Assembly: GCF_900269665.1 (NCBI RefSeq)
Contig: NZ_LT985361.1
Span: 2,251,379-2,315,378, forward strand
DNA: 64,000 nt
Source of the DNA: Nocardia suismassiliense
GTDB lineage: Bacteria > Actinomycetota > Actinomycetes > Mycobacteriales > Mycobacteriaceae
Direction: 5' to 3'
Position 1 is the first letter of the stretch; each line of letters starts with the position of its first letter. The translations under genes were made by a program, and so were the position numbers. Under the pieces are notes generated by a model. The model was not told the origin of the DNA. It saw only the letters and a program-made list of their open reading frames with translations, and did no database searches. Positions 24,145 to 34,054 of the stretch are shown here, one piece after another.

Positions 24145-25800
24145 ATGGTCGAGACGCAGAAGTACCCCGGCGACGCATCGGCTCCGGCAGAAAACTCGGG
24201 CGCAGCCGAGGCCGTGGCGAGTATGGTCTGGGATGCCTGGGGCATTCCGGCCGGACACAAGCCGTTATCGGCACAGATCCGGGGCCTGCTCACGCAGGTG
24301 TTCGCAGTGTCCGGCGACCCGGTGGCGCGCCGCGATGAGGGCGAAGTGCCACTTCGAGAGTCGGCGCTGACGCCTACCCGACGAGACGGGTTGGTCGAGG
24401 TGGTCGGCGCGCACAACGTCTCGACCGACGACCGCGACCGGTTGCGGCACGCGGGCGGTAAGAGCACCCCTGACCTGCTGCGTCGCCGTGCCGAGGGTCC
24501 GCAGGACGCCCCGGACGCCATCGTCTTCCCCGCCGATCACGACCAGGTGCTCGCCGTGCTGGCCTACTGCGCCGAGCACGCCATCGCGGTCGTGCCGTTC
24601 GGCGGCGGCACCAGCGTGGTCGGCGGCGTCGATCCGGTGCGCGGCCGCTTCGACACCGTGATCGCTGTGGACCTACGCAGGCTCGACGGAGTGTCCGATA
24701 TCGACCCGGTCAGCGGCATGGCGACCCTCGGCGCCGGGCTCACGGGCCCGCGCGCGGAGGAACTGCTTCGGGCGCAAGGGCTTTCGTTGGGGCATTTCCC
24801 GCAGAGCTTCGAATTCGCCAGCATCGGCGGGTTCGCCGCCACCCGGTCGTCCGGGCAGGCCTCGGCGGGGTACGGGCGGTTCGACGACATGGTCCAGCGG
24901 CTGAAGATCGCCACCCCCAGCGGCACACTGGAACTCGGCCGTCCGCCTGCGTCGGCGGCGGGCCCGGACCTGCGTGAGCTGTTCGTCGGCTCGGAAGGCG
25001 CACTCGGTGTGATCACCGAGGTCACCGTGCGCGTCCACCCCGTGCCGGAAACCACTGCCTACCAAGGGTGGTCGTTCCCCGACTTCGAAACCGGTGCTGC
25101 CGCACTGCGTTCGGTCGTGCAGGCCGGCGCCGCACCGACGGTGCTTCGCCTGTCCGACGAGGCCGAGACCGGGGTCAATCTGGCCCGCTCCAGCGATATC
25201 GGCGGCAACGCGGTCGCCGGCTGCCTGGCCATCACCACCTTCGAAGGCTCTGCCGCGCATGTCGCGGCACGCAGCGCCGAGGCGAGCGCCTTGCTCACCG
25301 CGGCGGGTGGCACCGCGCTCGGCGAAACCCCGGCCAGGGAATGGGAACACGGCCGCTTCGGCGCGCCGTACATGCGCGATGCGCTGCTGGACGTCGGCGT
25401 GCTGTGCGAAACACTGGAGACCGCGACGACGTGGGCGAACCTCGGCACGCTCAAGGCGAAGGTGACTGCCGCGCTGACCGATTCGCTCACCGGGCAGGGC
25501 ACCCCGCCGTTGGTCATGTGCCACATCTCGCACACCTACCCGACCGGTGCGTCGTTGTACTTCACCGTCGTCGCCAAGCAGCTCGATGATGCGATCGCGC
25601 AGTGGCACACGGCGAAACAGGCTGTCGGCGACGCGATCGTGGCCAACGGCGGCACCATCACCCACCATCACGCGGTCGGCACCGACCACCGCCCGTGGCT
25701 GCCCGCCGAGGTCGGCGATCTCGGGGTTCGCGTATTGCGCGCGGTGAAAGCCGAATTGGACCCGGCGGGCATCCTCAATCCTGGAAAGCTGATCCCGTGA
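24145..25800 (+). CDS. FAD-linked oxidase, alkylDHAP synthase-like
   Basis: A 551-residue flavoprotein of the VAO/PCMH family resembling alkyldihydroxyacetonephosphate synthase and M. tuberculosis Rv2251. The FAD-binding domain includes VVPFGGGTSVVGGVD and GHFPQSFEFASIGGFAATRS, then SEGALGVITEVTVRVHP. The C-terminal region has CHISHTYPTGASLYFT and the histidine-rich ITHHHAVGTDHRPW, both typical of alkylDHAP synthases, followed by the terminal LDPAGILNPGKLIP. In eukaryotes this enzyme makes the ether bond of ether lipids; in actinomycetes the substrate is not established. The neighbourhood (glpD, diacylglycerol kinase) points to glycerolipid metabolism. GTGA overlap with the kinase gene. Confidence 0.88.
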   Translation: MVETQKYPGDASAPAENSGAAEAVASMVWDAWGIPAGHKPLSAQIRGLLTQVFAVSGDPVARRDEGEVPLRESALTPTRRDGLVEVVGAHNVSTDDRDRLRHAGGKSTPDLLRRRAEGPQDAPDAIVFPADHDQVLAVLAYCAEHAIAVVPFGGGTSVVGGVDPVRGRFDTVIAVDLRRLDGVSDIDPVSGMATLGAGLTGPRAEELLRAQGLSLGHFPQSFEFASIGGFAATRSSGQASAGYGRFDDMVQRLKIATPSGTLELGRPPASAAGPDLRELFVGSEGALGVITEVTVRVHPVPETTAYQGWSFPDFETGAAALRSVVQAGAAPTVLRLSDEAETGVNLARSSDIGGNAVAGCLAITTFEGSAAHVAARSAEASALLTAAGGTALGETPAREWEHGRFGAPYMRDALLDVGVLCETLETATTWANLGTLKAKVTAALTDSLTGQGTPPLVMCHISHTYPTGASLYFTVVAKQLDDAIAQWHTAKQAVGDAIVANGGTITHHHAVGTDHRPWLPAEVGDLGVRVLRAVKAELDPAGILNPGKLIP

Positions 25801-26741
25801 CGCAGAATTCGATCCGGACCGTGCGTGCCGTCACCGTGGTGACCAACCCGCGCGCAGGACACGAGGTCGCGGACGCGGCAATGGCACGTTTGCGGGCACG
25901 CGGTGTCGACGTCGCCGAGGTGCGCGCACCGTCGGCCGCCGAAACGGTTCGGCTGGTCCGGGACTCGATCGCGCAGGGCCACGGCGATGCGGTGGTCTGC
26001 ATCGGTGGTGACGGCCTGATCAACGTGACCCTCGACGCCGTCGCGCACACGGGTGTTCCGCTCGGCATGGTCCCGGCGGGTACCGGCAACGACCTCGCCC
26101 GGGAACTCGGCGTGCCCACCGAGGACCCGGCCGCTGCGGCCGATCTAGTGGCCGACGGAAAGATCCGGACCATCGACCTCGGCCGGATAGAACCGTCCGC
26201 ACCGGGATCGACACCGATGTGGTTCGTCACCGTCACCGGCACCGGGTTCGACGCCCGAGTTACCTTGCGCGCCAACGCTATGCGCTGGCCCAGGGGTCGT
26301 CTGCGCTACACCGTCGCGGCGCTGGCCGAGATCTCCGGCCGGTTCACCGTGCCCTATCGGGTCGAACTGACCGGCGCGGTCACCGAGGGGCTGACCAACC
26401 CGGGGACGGGTTCGGAAGTGGCCACCAACGCGGTGATGGTCGCGGTCGGCAATACCCGCACCTACGGCGGCGGCATGCTGATCTGCCCGGACGCGGTGCT
26501 GGACGACGGCCTGCTCGACCTCACCGTGGTCGGCGGTCTGTCCCGGGTGGAGATGCTGCGGCTGCTGCCCGCGCTGTCCGCGGGCAAACGACAGAATCAC
26601 CCCGAGGTCAAGCAGTATCGCGCCGCCGAGATCACCCTGACCGCGCCCGGCGCCCCGGCGACCGCCGACGGTGAACCCGCGGGCACCCTGCCCGTCACCA
26701 TCCGTGCGGTACCCAGCGCGCTGACGGTGCTGGTTCCCTGA
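25797..26741 (+). CDS. diacylglycerol kinase
   Basis: A 314-residue lipid kinase of the DagK/YegS family, phosphorylating diacylglycerol to phosphatidic acid. The catalytic-domain motifs are VTVVTNPRAGH at the start, VVCIGGDGLINVTLDAVAH (GGDG nucleotide site) and GMVPAGTGNDLARELG, then ITGFDA-like TGTGFDARVT and GGGMLICPDAVLDDGLLDL. GTG at 25797 is the start, overlapping the stop of the flavoprotein gene. It matches M. tuberculosis Rv2252 in sequence type and position. Product is membrane-associated and would recycle diacylglycerol into phospholipid synthesis. Confidence 0.92.
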   Translation: MTQNSIRTVRAVTVVTNPRAGHEVADAAMARLRARGVDVAEVRAPSAAETVRLVRDSIAQGHGDAVVCIGGDGLINVTLDAVAHTGVPLGMVPAGTGNDLARELGVPTEDPAAAADLVADGKIRTIDLGRIEPSAPGSTPMWFVTVTGTGFDARVTLRANAMRWPRGRLRYTVAALAEISGRFTVPYRVELTGAVTEGLTNPGTGSEVATNAVMVAVGNTRTYGGGMLICPDAVLDDGLLDLTVVGGLSRVEMLRLLPALSAGKRQNHPEVKQYRAAEITLTAPGAPATADGEPAGTLPVTIRAVPSALTVLVP

Positions 26742-26796
26742 GGAGCTGGCCTGCCCACGCCGACGGTCCGTTCTTCGGGTGGCGCGAGCGAACTTC

Positions 26797-27552
26797 CTAC
26801 GCGGCGAAGGTGACCCGGTTCATCTGATTGATGTTGCTCCGGTCGACGATCACCAGTGACTCGGGCGCGGGTCGCATACCGCCACCGGTCCGCAGTCGCT
26901 GCATCAGCCGCTGCCAGCGAAAGCAGTGCAGCACGAAGGTCATTCGATTGGACCGTCGCCCGCGCGACTGTTGCCCGGCGCGCGCCACCGCGGCGGGCAC
27001 ATCGAGCAGGATCACGTGCAACTCCCTGCCGTACCCCGCGGCCCAGAGGGCGATGATCCACCGCGCCCAGCCGGTGGTGGCACAGTCGTGGATGACCACC
27101 GGTCCCTCCGTATCCCGCAGTGCCCGGCGAATTCCCGCGAAGTGCACGACATGGACAACCGGCCGCCACAGCGAATACGGCAGCCAGCCGAGCCGGTGCC
27201 GCAACCGATTCCGGGCTTGCAGCGAGTCCAGCACGAGCGATCCTTCCGGACCGCCGGAGGGGTCTTCCGCCTCGGTGGTGGCGCCGAAGAACCGGCGCAG
27301 CACCGTGCTCTTGCCCGCCCCCGGTATTCCGGCGACGACCAGCGCCGCCATCGGCGGATACTGCAATTCGTCGATGACCCGGCCGCGCAGATCGTGCACG
27401 GCATCCGGTGCGAGGAAAGACGTTATCGCCTCGGGGGAGTGTGGTGGCAGCACGACGAGCGGAGGGTTCACCTCTTCCAGAGTCCCTAGCCGGACTTGTT
27501 CCGGCAACGGGGAAAACCCTGATTTTTCACTCACATCCTCCAGCCTCCGCAT
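26797..27552 (-). CDS. P-loop ATP-binding (zeta-toxin/kinase-like) protein
   Basis: A protein of about 251 residues with a Walker A loop AALVVAGIPGAGKSTVLRR at residues about 70–88, preceded by a short conserved region (LPPHSPEAITSFL). After the loop come VHVVHFAGIRRAL and GPVVIHDCATTGWARWIIAL, then ELHVILLDVPAAVARAGQQS. The fold looks like a small-molecule or nucleotide kinase of the AAA/zeta-toxin type; the substrate is unknown. The frame extends far upstream, but family-like sequence begins at the ATG at 27552 or the GTG at 27534, both near GGAGG. It is separated by 50 bases from the XRE-cupin gene on the same strand. Confidence 0.65.
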   Translation of the reverse strand: MRRLEDVSEKSGFSPLPEQVRLGTLEEVNPPLVVLPPHSPEAITSFLAPDAVHDLRGRVIDELQYPPMAALVVAGIPGAGKSTVLRRFFGATTEAEDPSGGPEGSLVLDSLQARNRLRHRLGWLPYSLWRPVVHVVHFAGIRRALRDTEGPVVIHDCATTGWARWIIALWAAGYGRELHVILLDVPAAVARAGQQSRGRRSNRMTFVLHCFRWQRLMQRLRTGGGMRPAPESLVIVDRSNINQMNRVTFAA

Positions 27553-27602
27553 CCGCGGCCGATATCGCAACAACGGACAATACGGGCGCGGTCGAATCGT
27601 GA

Positions 27603-28196
27603 CTATCCCGTTCGGCCGCCGCGGCTGCGCGCGCGGACGTGCATGCGCTCGCCCTGGCTCCCGAAGAGGCTGAGGATTTCGACCGGACCGCGGCCGGTGG
27701 AACCGAACCAATGTGGTTGCCGGGTATCGAATTCGGCGGCTTCGCCTGGTCCGAGGACGATGTCGTGCTCGCCGAGCACCATCCGTAGCCGACCGGACAG
27801 TACGTACAGCCACTCGTACCCTTCGTGTACGCGCGGCTCCGGCTCGGTGCGGTCGGCGGGCATCACCATTTTGAAGGCCTGCAACGGGCCAGGCTGACGA
27901 GTGAGCGGAAACACGGTGATACCGTTCACCTTTCGTGCTGGGGCGTGCACGCGGGGGTCGGCGATCTTCGGTGCGGCGACGAGTTCGTCCAGCGGCACCT
28001 GCAAGGCCATCGCGATCGGCAACAGTAGCTCCAGACTGGCGCGGCGCTGCCCGGACTCCAGCCGGGACAGGGTGCTCTTCGAGATCCCGGTGGACTCCGC
28101 CAAGGCCGTCAGCGTGACATTGCGGTGCGTGCGCGCCGCCTTGAGCCGCGGACCGATATCGGCGAGCGCGGCGGCGATGGTCGGCTGGTTCTGCAT
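27603..28196 (-). CDS. XRE-family regulator with cupin sensor
   Basis: A 197-residue regulator combining an N-terminal helix-turn-helix (VTLTALAESTGISKSTLSRL, residues about 27–46) with a C-terminal cupin domain (HEGYEWLYVLSGRLRMVLGE and LGPGEAAEFDTRQPHWFGST). Such two-domain proteins sense a small molecule bound in the cupin barrel and often control an adjacent metabolic gene. Start at the ATG at 28196; the 45-codon extension to 28331 runs through the MIRU-like element and is rejected. It diverges from the thioredoxin-reductase-like gene, its likely target, and is followed on the same strand by the P-loop gene. Confidence 0.88.
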   Translation of the reverse strand: MQNQPTIAAALADIGPRLKAARTHRNVTLTALAESTGISKSTLSRLESGQRRASLELLLPIAMALQVPLDELVAAPKIADPRVHAPARKVNGITVFPLTRQPGPLQAFKMVMPADRTEPEPRVHEGYEWLYVLSGRLRMVLGEHDIVLGPGEAAEFDTRQPHWFGSTGRGPVEILSLFGSQGERMHVRARSRGGRTG

Positions 28197-28289
28197 GACT
28201 CCAGTGCACCTCGAATTCCCGGAAACGGCAATATAAGTTGCTGTAATCGCGACGGGACGGGCAACCTCTTCGGCGGAGGTGATCGCTAG

Positions 28290-28373
28290 ATGAGCGAGCG
28301 AAGCGAGCGAACAATGGACACAGCCGAGCATTCGCTCGTGCCGGAGCCGAGCGTCAGCGAGGCGGAGGCATGA
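28290..28373 (+). repeat. MIRU-like element with 27-residue ORF
   Basis: An 80-base unit with ATGA at both ends (28290 and 28370). It begins ATGAGCGAGCGAAGCGAGCG and near its end has CCGAGCGTCAGCGAGGC, identical at 16 of 17 positions to the element at 52644. Its 27-codon ORF ends in a TGA overlapping the ATG of the next gene. No gene lies directly upstream on this strand, so it is inserted at a start codon rather than between two cistrons. Confidence 0.7.
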
Positions 28374-29293
28374 GCGAGATGTACGACGTAGTGGTTATCG
28401 GCGGGGGCGCGGCGGGACTGTCCGCGGCGCTGGTGCTGACCAGGTCCATGCGCACGGTGGCGGTAGTGCGAGGTGGTGCGCCACGTAACGCCCCCGCCGA
28501 GCACATGCACGGATTCCTCAGCCGGGACGGCATGCCGCCGGGCGAGCTGCTGGAGCGAGGTGCGGCGGAGGTCGCCGGATACGGCGGCGACCTGATCGAG
28601 GACATAGTAGTGAGCGTCGAAAAGGTCGACGCCGGAGAAGATTTCACCGTTCGACTGGCAAGCGGACGGACCCTCACCGCGCGGCGCATCCTGGTCGCCA
28701 CGGGGCTGCGCGATGAGCTGCCGGACCTGCCCGGCGTGCGCGAGCGGTGGGGCATCGACGTGCTGCACTGCCCGTACTGCCACGGATACGAGGTGCGCAA
28801 TCAACCGCTCGGTCTGCTCGGCGGTGCCGATCCGCGGGTGCCGCACCTGGCTCTGGTGCTGCCGCAGTGGTCGGCCGAGGTGACCTTGTTCCAGCACACG
28901 ATGGAGTTGACCGACACCGATCGGGCCCAGCTCACCGCGCGCGGCGTCCGCATCGTCGAGGGCGAGGTCGCCCGGCTCGTCGTCGACGGCACCTTGCGCG
29001 GCGTGGAGCTGTCCGACGGACGCGCGGTGCCCTGCTCGGCCATGTTCGTCGCGCCTACCTTCGTGCCCAACGCCGACCTGCTGCACGCCCTGGGGTGTGA
29101 CTTCGACGAGAAGGGCTGGGTGGTCGCCGACCCGTCCGGGCGGACCAGCGTGCCGGGCGTCTGGGCGGCGGGCAACGTCGCGAATCCCGCGGCCCAGGTC
29201 GTCGGCGCGGCGTCGGCGGGCTATTCGGCGGCCGTCGCGATCAATGTCGACCTGGCCCAAGCGGCCGCCCAGATGCCCGTTTCGACCGGTTAA
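28370..29293 (+). CDS. thioredoxin-reductase-like flavoprotein
   Basis: A 307-residue pyridine-nucleotide disulfide oxidoreductase. FAD site at the N terminus: YDVVVIGGGAAGLSAALVLT. The redox-active pair is CPYC in LHCPYCHGYEVRN (residues about 134–137), as in thioredoxin reductase. The NADPH-binding glycine motif is weak (LGLLGGADPRVPHLAL lacks GxGxxG), and the C-terminal FAD motif GVWAAGNVANPAAQVVGAA is good. With the altered NADPH site it is better called a TrxB-like or dithiol-oxidase-like protein (compare the GliT/HlmI group) than a true thioredoxin reductase. ATG overlaps the stop of the MIRU-like ORF. Divergent XRE-cupin gene is the probable regulator. Confidence 0.82.
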   Translation: MSEMYDVVVIGGGAAGLSAALVLTRSMRTVAVVRGGAPRNAPAEHMHGFLSRDGMPPGELLERGAAEVAGYGGDLIEDIVVSVEKVDAGEDFTVRLASGRTLTARRILVATGLRDELPDLPGVRERWGIDVLHCPYCHGYEVRNQPLGLLGGADPRVPHLALVLPQWSAEVTLFQHTMELTDTDRAQLTARGVRIVEGEVARLVVDGTLRGVELSDGRAVPCSAMFVAPTFVPNADLLHALGCDFDEKGWVVADPSGRTSVPGVWAAGNVANPAAQVVGAASAGYSAAVAINVDLAQAAAQMPVSTG

Positions 29294-29384
29294 TCCGGAG
29301 ATCGGGGGTAGAAAATGCCGGAAGCTGAGAATTGCTTATGGATTCGAGAACCCTTCCAGCTGGGACGGTAAGCTTTCTGGTGTA

Positions 29385-29434
29385 GGCGGAGTCTTCGGTG
29401 TCCCTCATCCACCGAAGACTCCGCCTTACTTTTT
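29385..29434. terminator. strong bidirectional terminator
   Basis: A perfect 16-base stem (GGCGGAGTCTTCGGTG at 29385–29400 with its complement at 29410–29425) closes a nine-base loop and is followed on the plus strand by TTACTTTTTG. It ends the flavoprotein transcript. The stop codon of the convergent XRE stub (29426) abuts the stem exactly. Confidence 0.9.
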
Positions 29435-29755
29435 GTCCGTATCCCGGGCAATCTCGTTGTGCGGCAACCGGTGCCGCGATCCCAGTCGCCGCAGGCAGCG
29501 CACTTCCTCCTCGGTCAGCAGCAGGGCCCGCGCGATCCCGGCGAGCACCTCGTCCGAGACGTGGGTCACCCGGCCGAGCTCCAGCCGGGTGTACTGATCG
29601 ACGCTCAGCCCGGCCAGCTGGGCCACCTCTTCGCGACGCAGCCCGCTCACCCGGCGTGGGTTGCCGACGGGCGGCAGACCGACTTGCTCCGGCGCGATCG
29701 ACGCGCGCTTGCCCCTCAGGAATTCGCCGAGCTCACTCACGTCGGCAAGTTTCAC
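29426..29755 (-). CDS. XRE/MmyB-type regulator, stub lacking sensor domain
   Basis: 109 residues matching only the N-terminal DNA-binding part of MmyB-like regulators: ELGEFLRGKRASIAPEQVGL, GLRREEVAQLAGLSVDQYTR and LEEGR-like LELGRVTHVSDEVLAGIARAL. Full-length members are about 270–290 residues with a C-terminal PAS-like ligand domain; here the protein stops at DTDKK, with its stop codon touching the stem of a strong terminator. Either it is a truncated remnant or a deliberate short form acting as a constitutive DNA binder. ATG at 29755, with valS starting about 160 bases away in the other direction. Confidence 0.75.
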   Translation of the reverse strand: MKLADVSELGEFLRGKRASIAPEQVGLPPVGNPRRVSGLRREEVAQLAGLSVDQYTRLELGRVTHVSDEVLAGIARALLLTEEEVRCLRRLGSRHRLPHNEIARDTDKK

Positions 29756-29900
29756 ATGACCCGAGGCTCGGCCTGCTCACCGCGCCGCGAGCCACCGGGC
29801 TCAGCCGCCGTCCGGCCGCCACCGCGCACCGAATCGCCGCACGACGGGATTGATTCCGGCGTCGCCCCGCACCCTGCGGAAAACGGTTGAGCCCGACCAC

Positions 29901-29906
29901 TAGAAT
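29901..29906 (+). promoter_or_regulatory. -10 element of a leaderless valS transcript
   Basis: TAGAAT ends six bases before the GTG start codon of valS at 29913. In actinomycetes a -10 hexamer at this spacing puts the transcription start at the start codon, giving a leaderless mRNA, which fits the lack of a ribosome site. No good -35 box is seen. Confidence 0.6.
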
Positions 29907-29912
29907 CGTCGG

Positions 29913-32588
29913 GTGACCAGCGCAGCCCCTGACAATTCGCGTAATCGTGCCGATGCCCTCCCCAAGAGCTGGAACCCCGGCGAGGTAGAGGCCTCGATGT
30001 ACGAGCGCTGGGTAGCCGCTGGTTATTTCGAGGCCGACGCGACCAGCGACAAGCCGCCCTACTCGATCGTGCTGCCGCCGCCGAACGTCACCGGCAACCT
30101 GCACATGGGCCACGCCCTCGACCACACGATCATGGACGCCCTCACCCGCCGCAAGCGCATGCAGGGTTACGAGGTGCTGTGGTTGCCCGGCATGGACCAC
30201 GCCGGCATCGCCACCCAGACCATCGTGGAGAAGCAGCTCGCCGTCGACGGCAAGACCAAGGAAGACTTCGGCCGCGAACTGTTCATCGACAAGGTGTGGG
30301 ACTGGAAGCGCGAGTCCGGCGGCGCCATCCAGTGGCAGATGCGCGCCCTCGGCGACGGCGTCGACTGGAGCCGTGACCGGTTCACCATGGACGACGGCCT
30401 CTCCCAGGCCGTGCAGACGATCTTCAAGCGGCTCTACGACGCCGGACTGATCTACCGCGCCGAGCGACTGGTGAACTGGTCGCCCGCGCTGCGCACCGCC
30501 ATCTCCGATATCGAGGTCAAGTACGAGGACGTCGACGGTGAGCTCGTCTCGCTGCGCTACGGCTCGCTCGACGACAACGAGCCGCACGTGATCGTGGCCA
30601 CCACCCGGGTGGAGACGATGCTCGGCGACACCGCGGTGGCCGTGCACCCGGAGGACCCGCGCTACCGCGCGCTGATCGGCACCACCCTGGAGCACCCGAT
30701 CACCGGGCGGCAGATCCCGATCATCGCCGACGACTACGTCGACCCCGAGTTCGGTTCCGGCGCAGTGAAGATCACCCCCGCGCACGACCCGAACGACTTC
30801 GAGATGGGGCTGCGGCACAACCTGCCGATGCCCAACATCATGGACGAGCGCGGCCGGATCATCGACACCGGAACCGAATTCGACGGCATGGACCGGTTCG
30901 AGGCCCGCGTCGCGGTGCGTGAGCGGTTGGCCGCGGAAGGCCGCGTGGTCGCCGAGAAGCGCCCGTACGTGCACAGCGTCGGGCATAGCGAGCGCAGCGG
31001 TGAGCCGATCGAGCCCCGCCTGTCCATGCAGTGGTGGGTCAAGGTGGACACGCTGGCCAAGGCCGCGGGCGACGCGGTGCGCAACGGCGACACCGTGATT
31101 CACCCCGCCAGCTCGGAGCCGCGCTGGTTCGACTGGGTCGACAACATGCACGACTGGTGCATCTCCCGGCAGCTCTGGTGGGGTCACCGCATCCCGATCT
31201 GGTACGGCCCCGAGGGCGATGTCATCTGCGTCGGCCCGGACGAGACCGCGCCCGAGGGTTACGTGCAGGACCCGGACGTGCTCGACACCTGGTTCTCCTC
31301 GGGCCTGTGGCCGTTCTCCACCATGGGCTGGCCCGACGCCACCCCCGAACTCGAGAAGTTCTATCCGACAAGCGTTCTCGTCACCGGGTACGACATCCTG
31401 TTCTTCTGGGTGGCCAGGATGATGATGTTCGGTACCTATGTCGGCAACGACTCGGTGCTGACAGCGGGCAAGGAAGGGTCGCAGGTTCCGTTCAAGGATG
31501 TGTTCCTGCACGGCCTGATTCGCGACCAGTACGGCAAGAAGATGTCGAAGTCGCGCGGCAACGGCATCGACCCGCTGAGCTGGATCAACGAATACGGTGC
31601 CGACGCATTGCGATTCACCCTGGCTCGCGGCGCGCAGCCCGGCGGCGACCTCTCGGTCGGCGAACAGCATGCGCTCGCCTCGCGCAGCTTCGTCACGAAG
31701 CTGTTCAACGCCACCAAGTTCGCGCTGATGAACGGCGCGCGCACCGGTGCACTGCCCGACCGCGCCCAGCTCACCGACGCCGACCGCTGGATCCTGGATC
31801 GGCTCGAAGAGGTGCGCGCCGAGGTGGATTCGGCGCTGGACGGCTACGAGTTCGGCAAAGCGTGCGAGGCGCTGTACCACTTCGCCTGGGACGAATTGTG
31901 TGACTGGTACCTGGAATTGACCAAGGTGCAGTTCGCCGAGGAAGGCGCGCGCGCCGACAACACCCAGCTGGTGCTCGGCACCGTGCTCGACGCGGTGCTG
32001 CGGCTGCTGCATCCGGTGATCCCGTTCGTCACCGAGTCGCTGTGGCAGGCGCTGACCGGTGGTGAGTCCCTGGTGATCGCCGCGTGGCCGCAGGCCTCCG
32101 GCGTGCCGACCGATCAGGTGTCGGCGCAGCGCATCGCGGACACGCAGCGGTTGATCACCGAGATCCGCCGATTCCGTGGCGATCAGGGCCTGGCCGACAA
32201 GCAGAAGGTGGCGGCCAAGCTCATCGGCCTCGACACCGCCGGCCTCACCGAACTGCACGACTCCGTGGCGAACCTGGCCCGGCTCACCGAACCTGGCGAC
32301 GACTTTGCGGCGACCGCAACCGTCGAGGTCCGGCTGAGCGGCGCCACCGTCACCGTCGAGCTGGACACTTCGGGTGCGGTCGACCTGGACGCCGAGCGCC
32401 GCCGCTTGGAGAAGGACCTGGCCGCTGCCGAGAAGGAATTGGCGGGCACCACCGCCAAACTCGGCAACGAGGCTTTCCTCGCCAAGGCGCCGGAACCGGT
32501 GGTCGTGAAGATCAAGGACCGCCAGGAAGTCGCCGCCAGCGAGGTGGCGCGCATCGGTGCCCGGCTCGCGGAACTGAGCGGCAAATGA
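29913..32588 (+). CDS. valS: valyl-tRNA synthetase
   Basis: An 891-residue class I aminoacyl-tRNA synthetase charging tRNA-Val. The HIGH motif is in [19 protein letters not shown], the KMSKS loop in [16 protein letters not shown], and the [23 protein letters not shown] blocks mark the catalytic core. The editing domain lies between ([20 protein letters not shown]). The anticodon-binding domain and a C-terminal coiled-coil arm ([20 protein letters not shown]) complete it at normal length. GTG start; no ribosome site, likely leaderless. It overlaps folC by ATGA, as in Mycobacterium. Confidence 0.98.
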   Translation: MTSAAPDNSRNRADALPKSWNPGEVEASMYERWVAAGYFEADATSDKPPYSIVLPPPNVTGNLHMGHALDHTIMDALTRRKRMQGYEVLWLPGMDHAGIATQTIVEKQLAVDGKTKEDFGRELFIDKVWDWKRESGGAIQWQMRALGDGVDWSRDRFTMDDGLSQAVQTIFKRLYDAGLIYRAERLVNWSPALRTAISDIEVKYEDVDGELVSLRYGSLDDNEPHVIVATTRVETMLGDTAVAVHPEDPRYRALIGTTLEHPITGRQIPIIADDYVDPEFGSGAVKITPAHDPNDFEMGLRHNLPMPNIMDERGRIIDTGTEFDGMDRFEARVAVRERLAAEGRVVAEKRPYVHSVGHSERSGEPIEPRLSMQWWVKVDTLAKAAGDAVRNGDTVIHPASSEPRWFDWVDNMHDWCISRQLWWGHRIPIWYGPEGDVICVGPDETAPEGYVQDPDVLDTWFSSGLWPFSTMGWPDATPELEKFYPTSVLVTGYDILFFWVARMMMFGTYVGNDSVLTAGKEGSQVPFKDVFLHGLIRDQYGKKMSKSRGNGIDPLSWINEYGADALRFTLARGAQPGGDLSVGEQHALASRSFVTKLFNATKFALMNGARTGALPDRAQLTDADRWILDRLEEVRAEVDSALDGYEFGKACEALYHFAWDELCDWYLELTKVQFAEEGARADNTQLVLGTVLDAVLRLLHPVIPFVTESLWQALTGGESLVIAAWPQASGVPTDQVSAQRIADTQRLITEIRRFRGDQGLADKQKVAAKLIGLDTAGLTELHDSVANLARLTEPGDDFAATATVEVRLSGATVTVELDTSGAVDLDAERRRLEKDLAAAEKELAGTTAKLGNEAFLAKAPEPVVVKIKDRQEVAASEVARIGARLAELSGK

Positions 32589-34054
32589 ACCACGAACCCG
32601 AACCCCAGTACGGCGACGAGCTCCGGCACCCGGCCGCCGGACCACGGCTGAGTTCCGGGCCGTCGCCGGTCGAGCTGGCCGAAATGGCGCTGGTGGAGGC
32701 CGAACTCGACACTCGCTGGCCGGAAACCAAGATCGAACCGTCGCTCACCCGCATCGCCACCCTGATGGATCTGCTCGGCTCGCCGCAGCAGAGCTACCCG
32801 GCGATCCACGTCGCGGGCACCAACGGCAAGACCTCGGTGACCAGGATGATCGACGCGCTGCTCACCGCGCTGCACCGGCGCACCGGCCGGATCACCAGCC
32901 CGCACCTGCAGCTGGCCACCGAGCGGATCAGCATCGACAACGCGCCGATCACGCCCGCCAGGTATGTGGAGACCTACCGCGAGCTGCAACCGTTCATCGA
33001 GATGATCGACGCGCAGTCGGCCGAGGTGGGCGGGCCGAAGATGAGCAAGTTCGAGGTGCTCACCGGCATGGCTTACGCGGCGTTCGCTGAAGCACCCGTC
33101 GACGTGGCGGTGGTGGAGACCGGCCTCGGCGGCACCTGGGACGCCACCAACGTGATCGACGGCCAGGTCGCGGTGATCACCCCGATCGGGCTGGACCACA
33201 CCGACTACCTCGGCACCGATCTCACCTCCATCGCGGGGGAGAAGGCCGGGATCATCAAACGCGCGCCGGAGAGCCTGATTCCGCGCGACACCGTCGCGGT
33301 GATCGCCGAACAGGACCCCGAGGCGATGGAGGTGCTGCTGCGCCGCGCCGTCGAGGTAGACGCCGCGGTGGCGCGCGAAGGCGGCGAGTTCCGGGTGCTG
33401 GCCCGGCAGATCGCGATCGGCGGCCAGCAGCTCGAACTGCAAGGCCTCGGCGGGGTGTACGACGAGATCTTCCTGCCGCTGCACGGCGAGCATCAGGCGC
33501 GCAACGCGGTACTCGCGCTCGCGGCGGTCGAGGCGTTCTTCGGCGCCGGTGCCGACCGCCAGCTCGACATCGAGGCCATCCGTGCGGGTTTCGCGAGCGT
33601 GACCAGTCCGGGCCGGCTCGAGCGGATGCGCAGCGCGCCGACCATCTTCATCGACGCCGCACACAACCCGGCGGGCGCGCAGGCGCTGGCCTCGACGTTG
33701 ACTGCGGAGTTCGACTTCCGCAAGCTGGTCGGTGTGGTCTCCGTGCTCGCCGACAAGGACGCCGACGGCATCCTCACCGCGCTGGAACCGGTGCTCGACG
33801 AAATCGTCGTCACCGCCAACGGTTCGCCGCGCGCGATGGACGTCGACCTGCTCGCCGACCTCGCCGTGCAGCGCTTCGGCGACGAGCGGGTGATCACGGC
33901 GCCGACACTGCCGGACGCGCTGGAGACCGCGATCGCCATTGCCGAGGAAGTCGGCGAGTCCGGGGAGATGGTGTCCGGCGCCGGGGTCGTGGTGACCGGC
34001 TCCGTAGTGACGGCGGGCGCGACGCGTGCGCTGTTCGGAAAGGACCCCGCATGA
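32585..34054 (+). CDS. folC: folylpolyglutamate/dihydrofolate synthase
   Basis: A 489-residue Mur-ligase-family enzyme that adds glutamate to folates and, in bacteria, also makes dihydrofolate from dihydropteroate. ATP-binding loop: [20 protein letters not shown]. Other signatures are [40 protein letters not shown] and [10 protein letters not shown], and the C-terminal [12 protein letters not shown]. The ATG at 32585 lies in the valS stop (ATGA); the N terminus carries about 25 extra residues ahead of the domain. The stop overlaps the following membrane-protein gene the same way, so all three are one translation unit. Confidence 0.96.
   Translation: MNHEPEPQYGDELRHPAAGPRLSSGPSPVELAEMALVEAELDTRWPETKIEPSLTRIATLMDLLGSPQQSYPAIHVAGTNGKTSVTRMIDALLTALHRRTGRITSPHLQLATERISIDNAPITPARYVETYRELQPFIEMIDAQSAEVGGPKMSKFEVLTGMAYAAFAEAPVDVAVVETGLGGTWDATNVIDGQVAVITPIGLDHTDYLGTDLTSIAGEKAGIIKRAPESLIPRDTVAVIAEQDPEAMEVLLRRAVEVDAAVAREGGEFRVLARQIAIGGQQLELQGLGGVYDEIFLPLHGEHQARNAVLALAAVEAFFGAGADRQLDIEAIRAGFASVTSPGRLERMRSAPTIFIDAAHNPAGAQALASTLTAEFDFRKLVGVVSVLADKDADGILTALEPVLDEIVVTANGSPRAMDVDLLADLAVQRFGDERVITAPTLPDALETAIAIAEEVGESGEMVSGAGVVVTGSVVTAGATRALFGKDPA

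Noticed and set aside
29294..29384. tRNA or small RNA after the flavoprotein gene.
   Set aside because: No cloverleaf or conserved tRNA sequence; only the terminator beyond it stands out.
29733..32645. Long minus-strand frame (970 codons) opposite valS.
   Set aside because: Shadow of a housekeeping gene.
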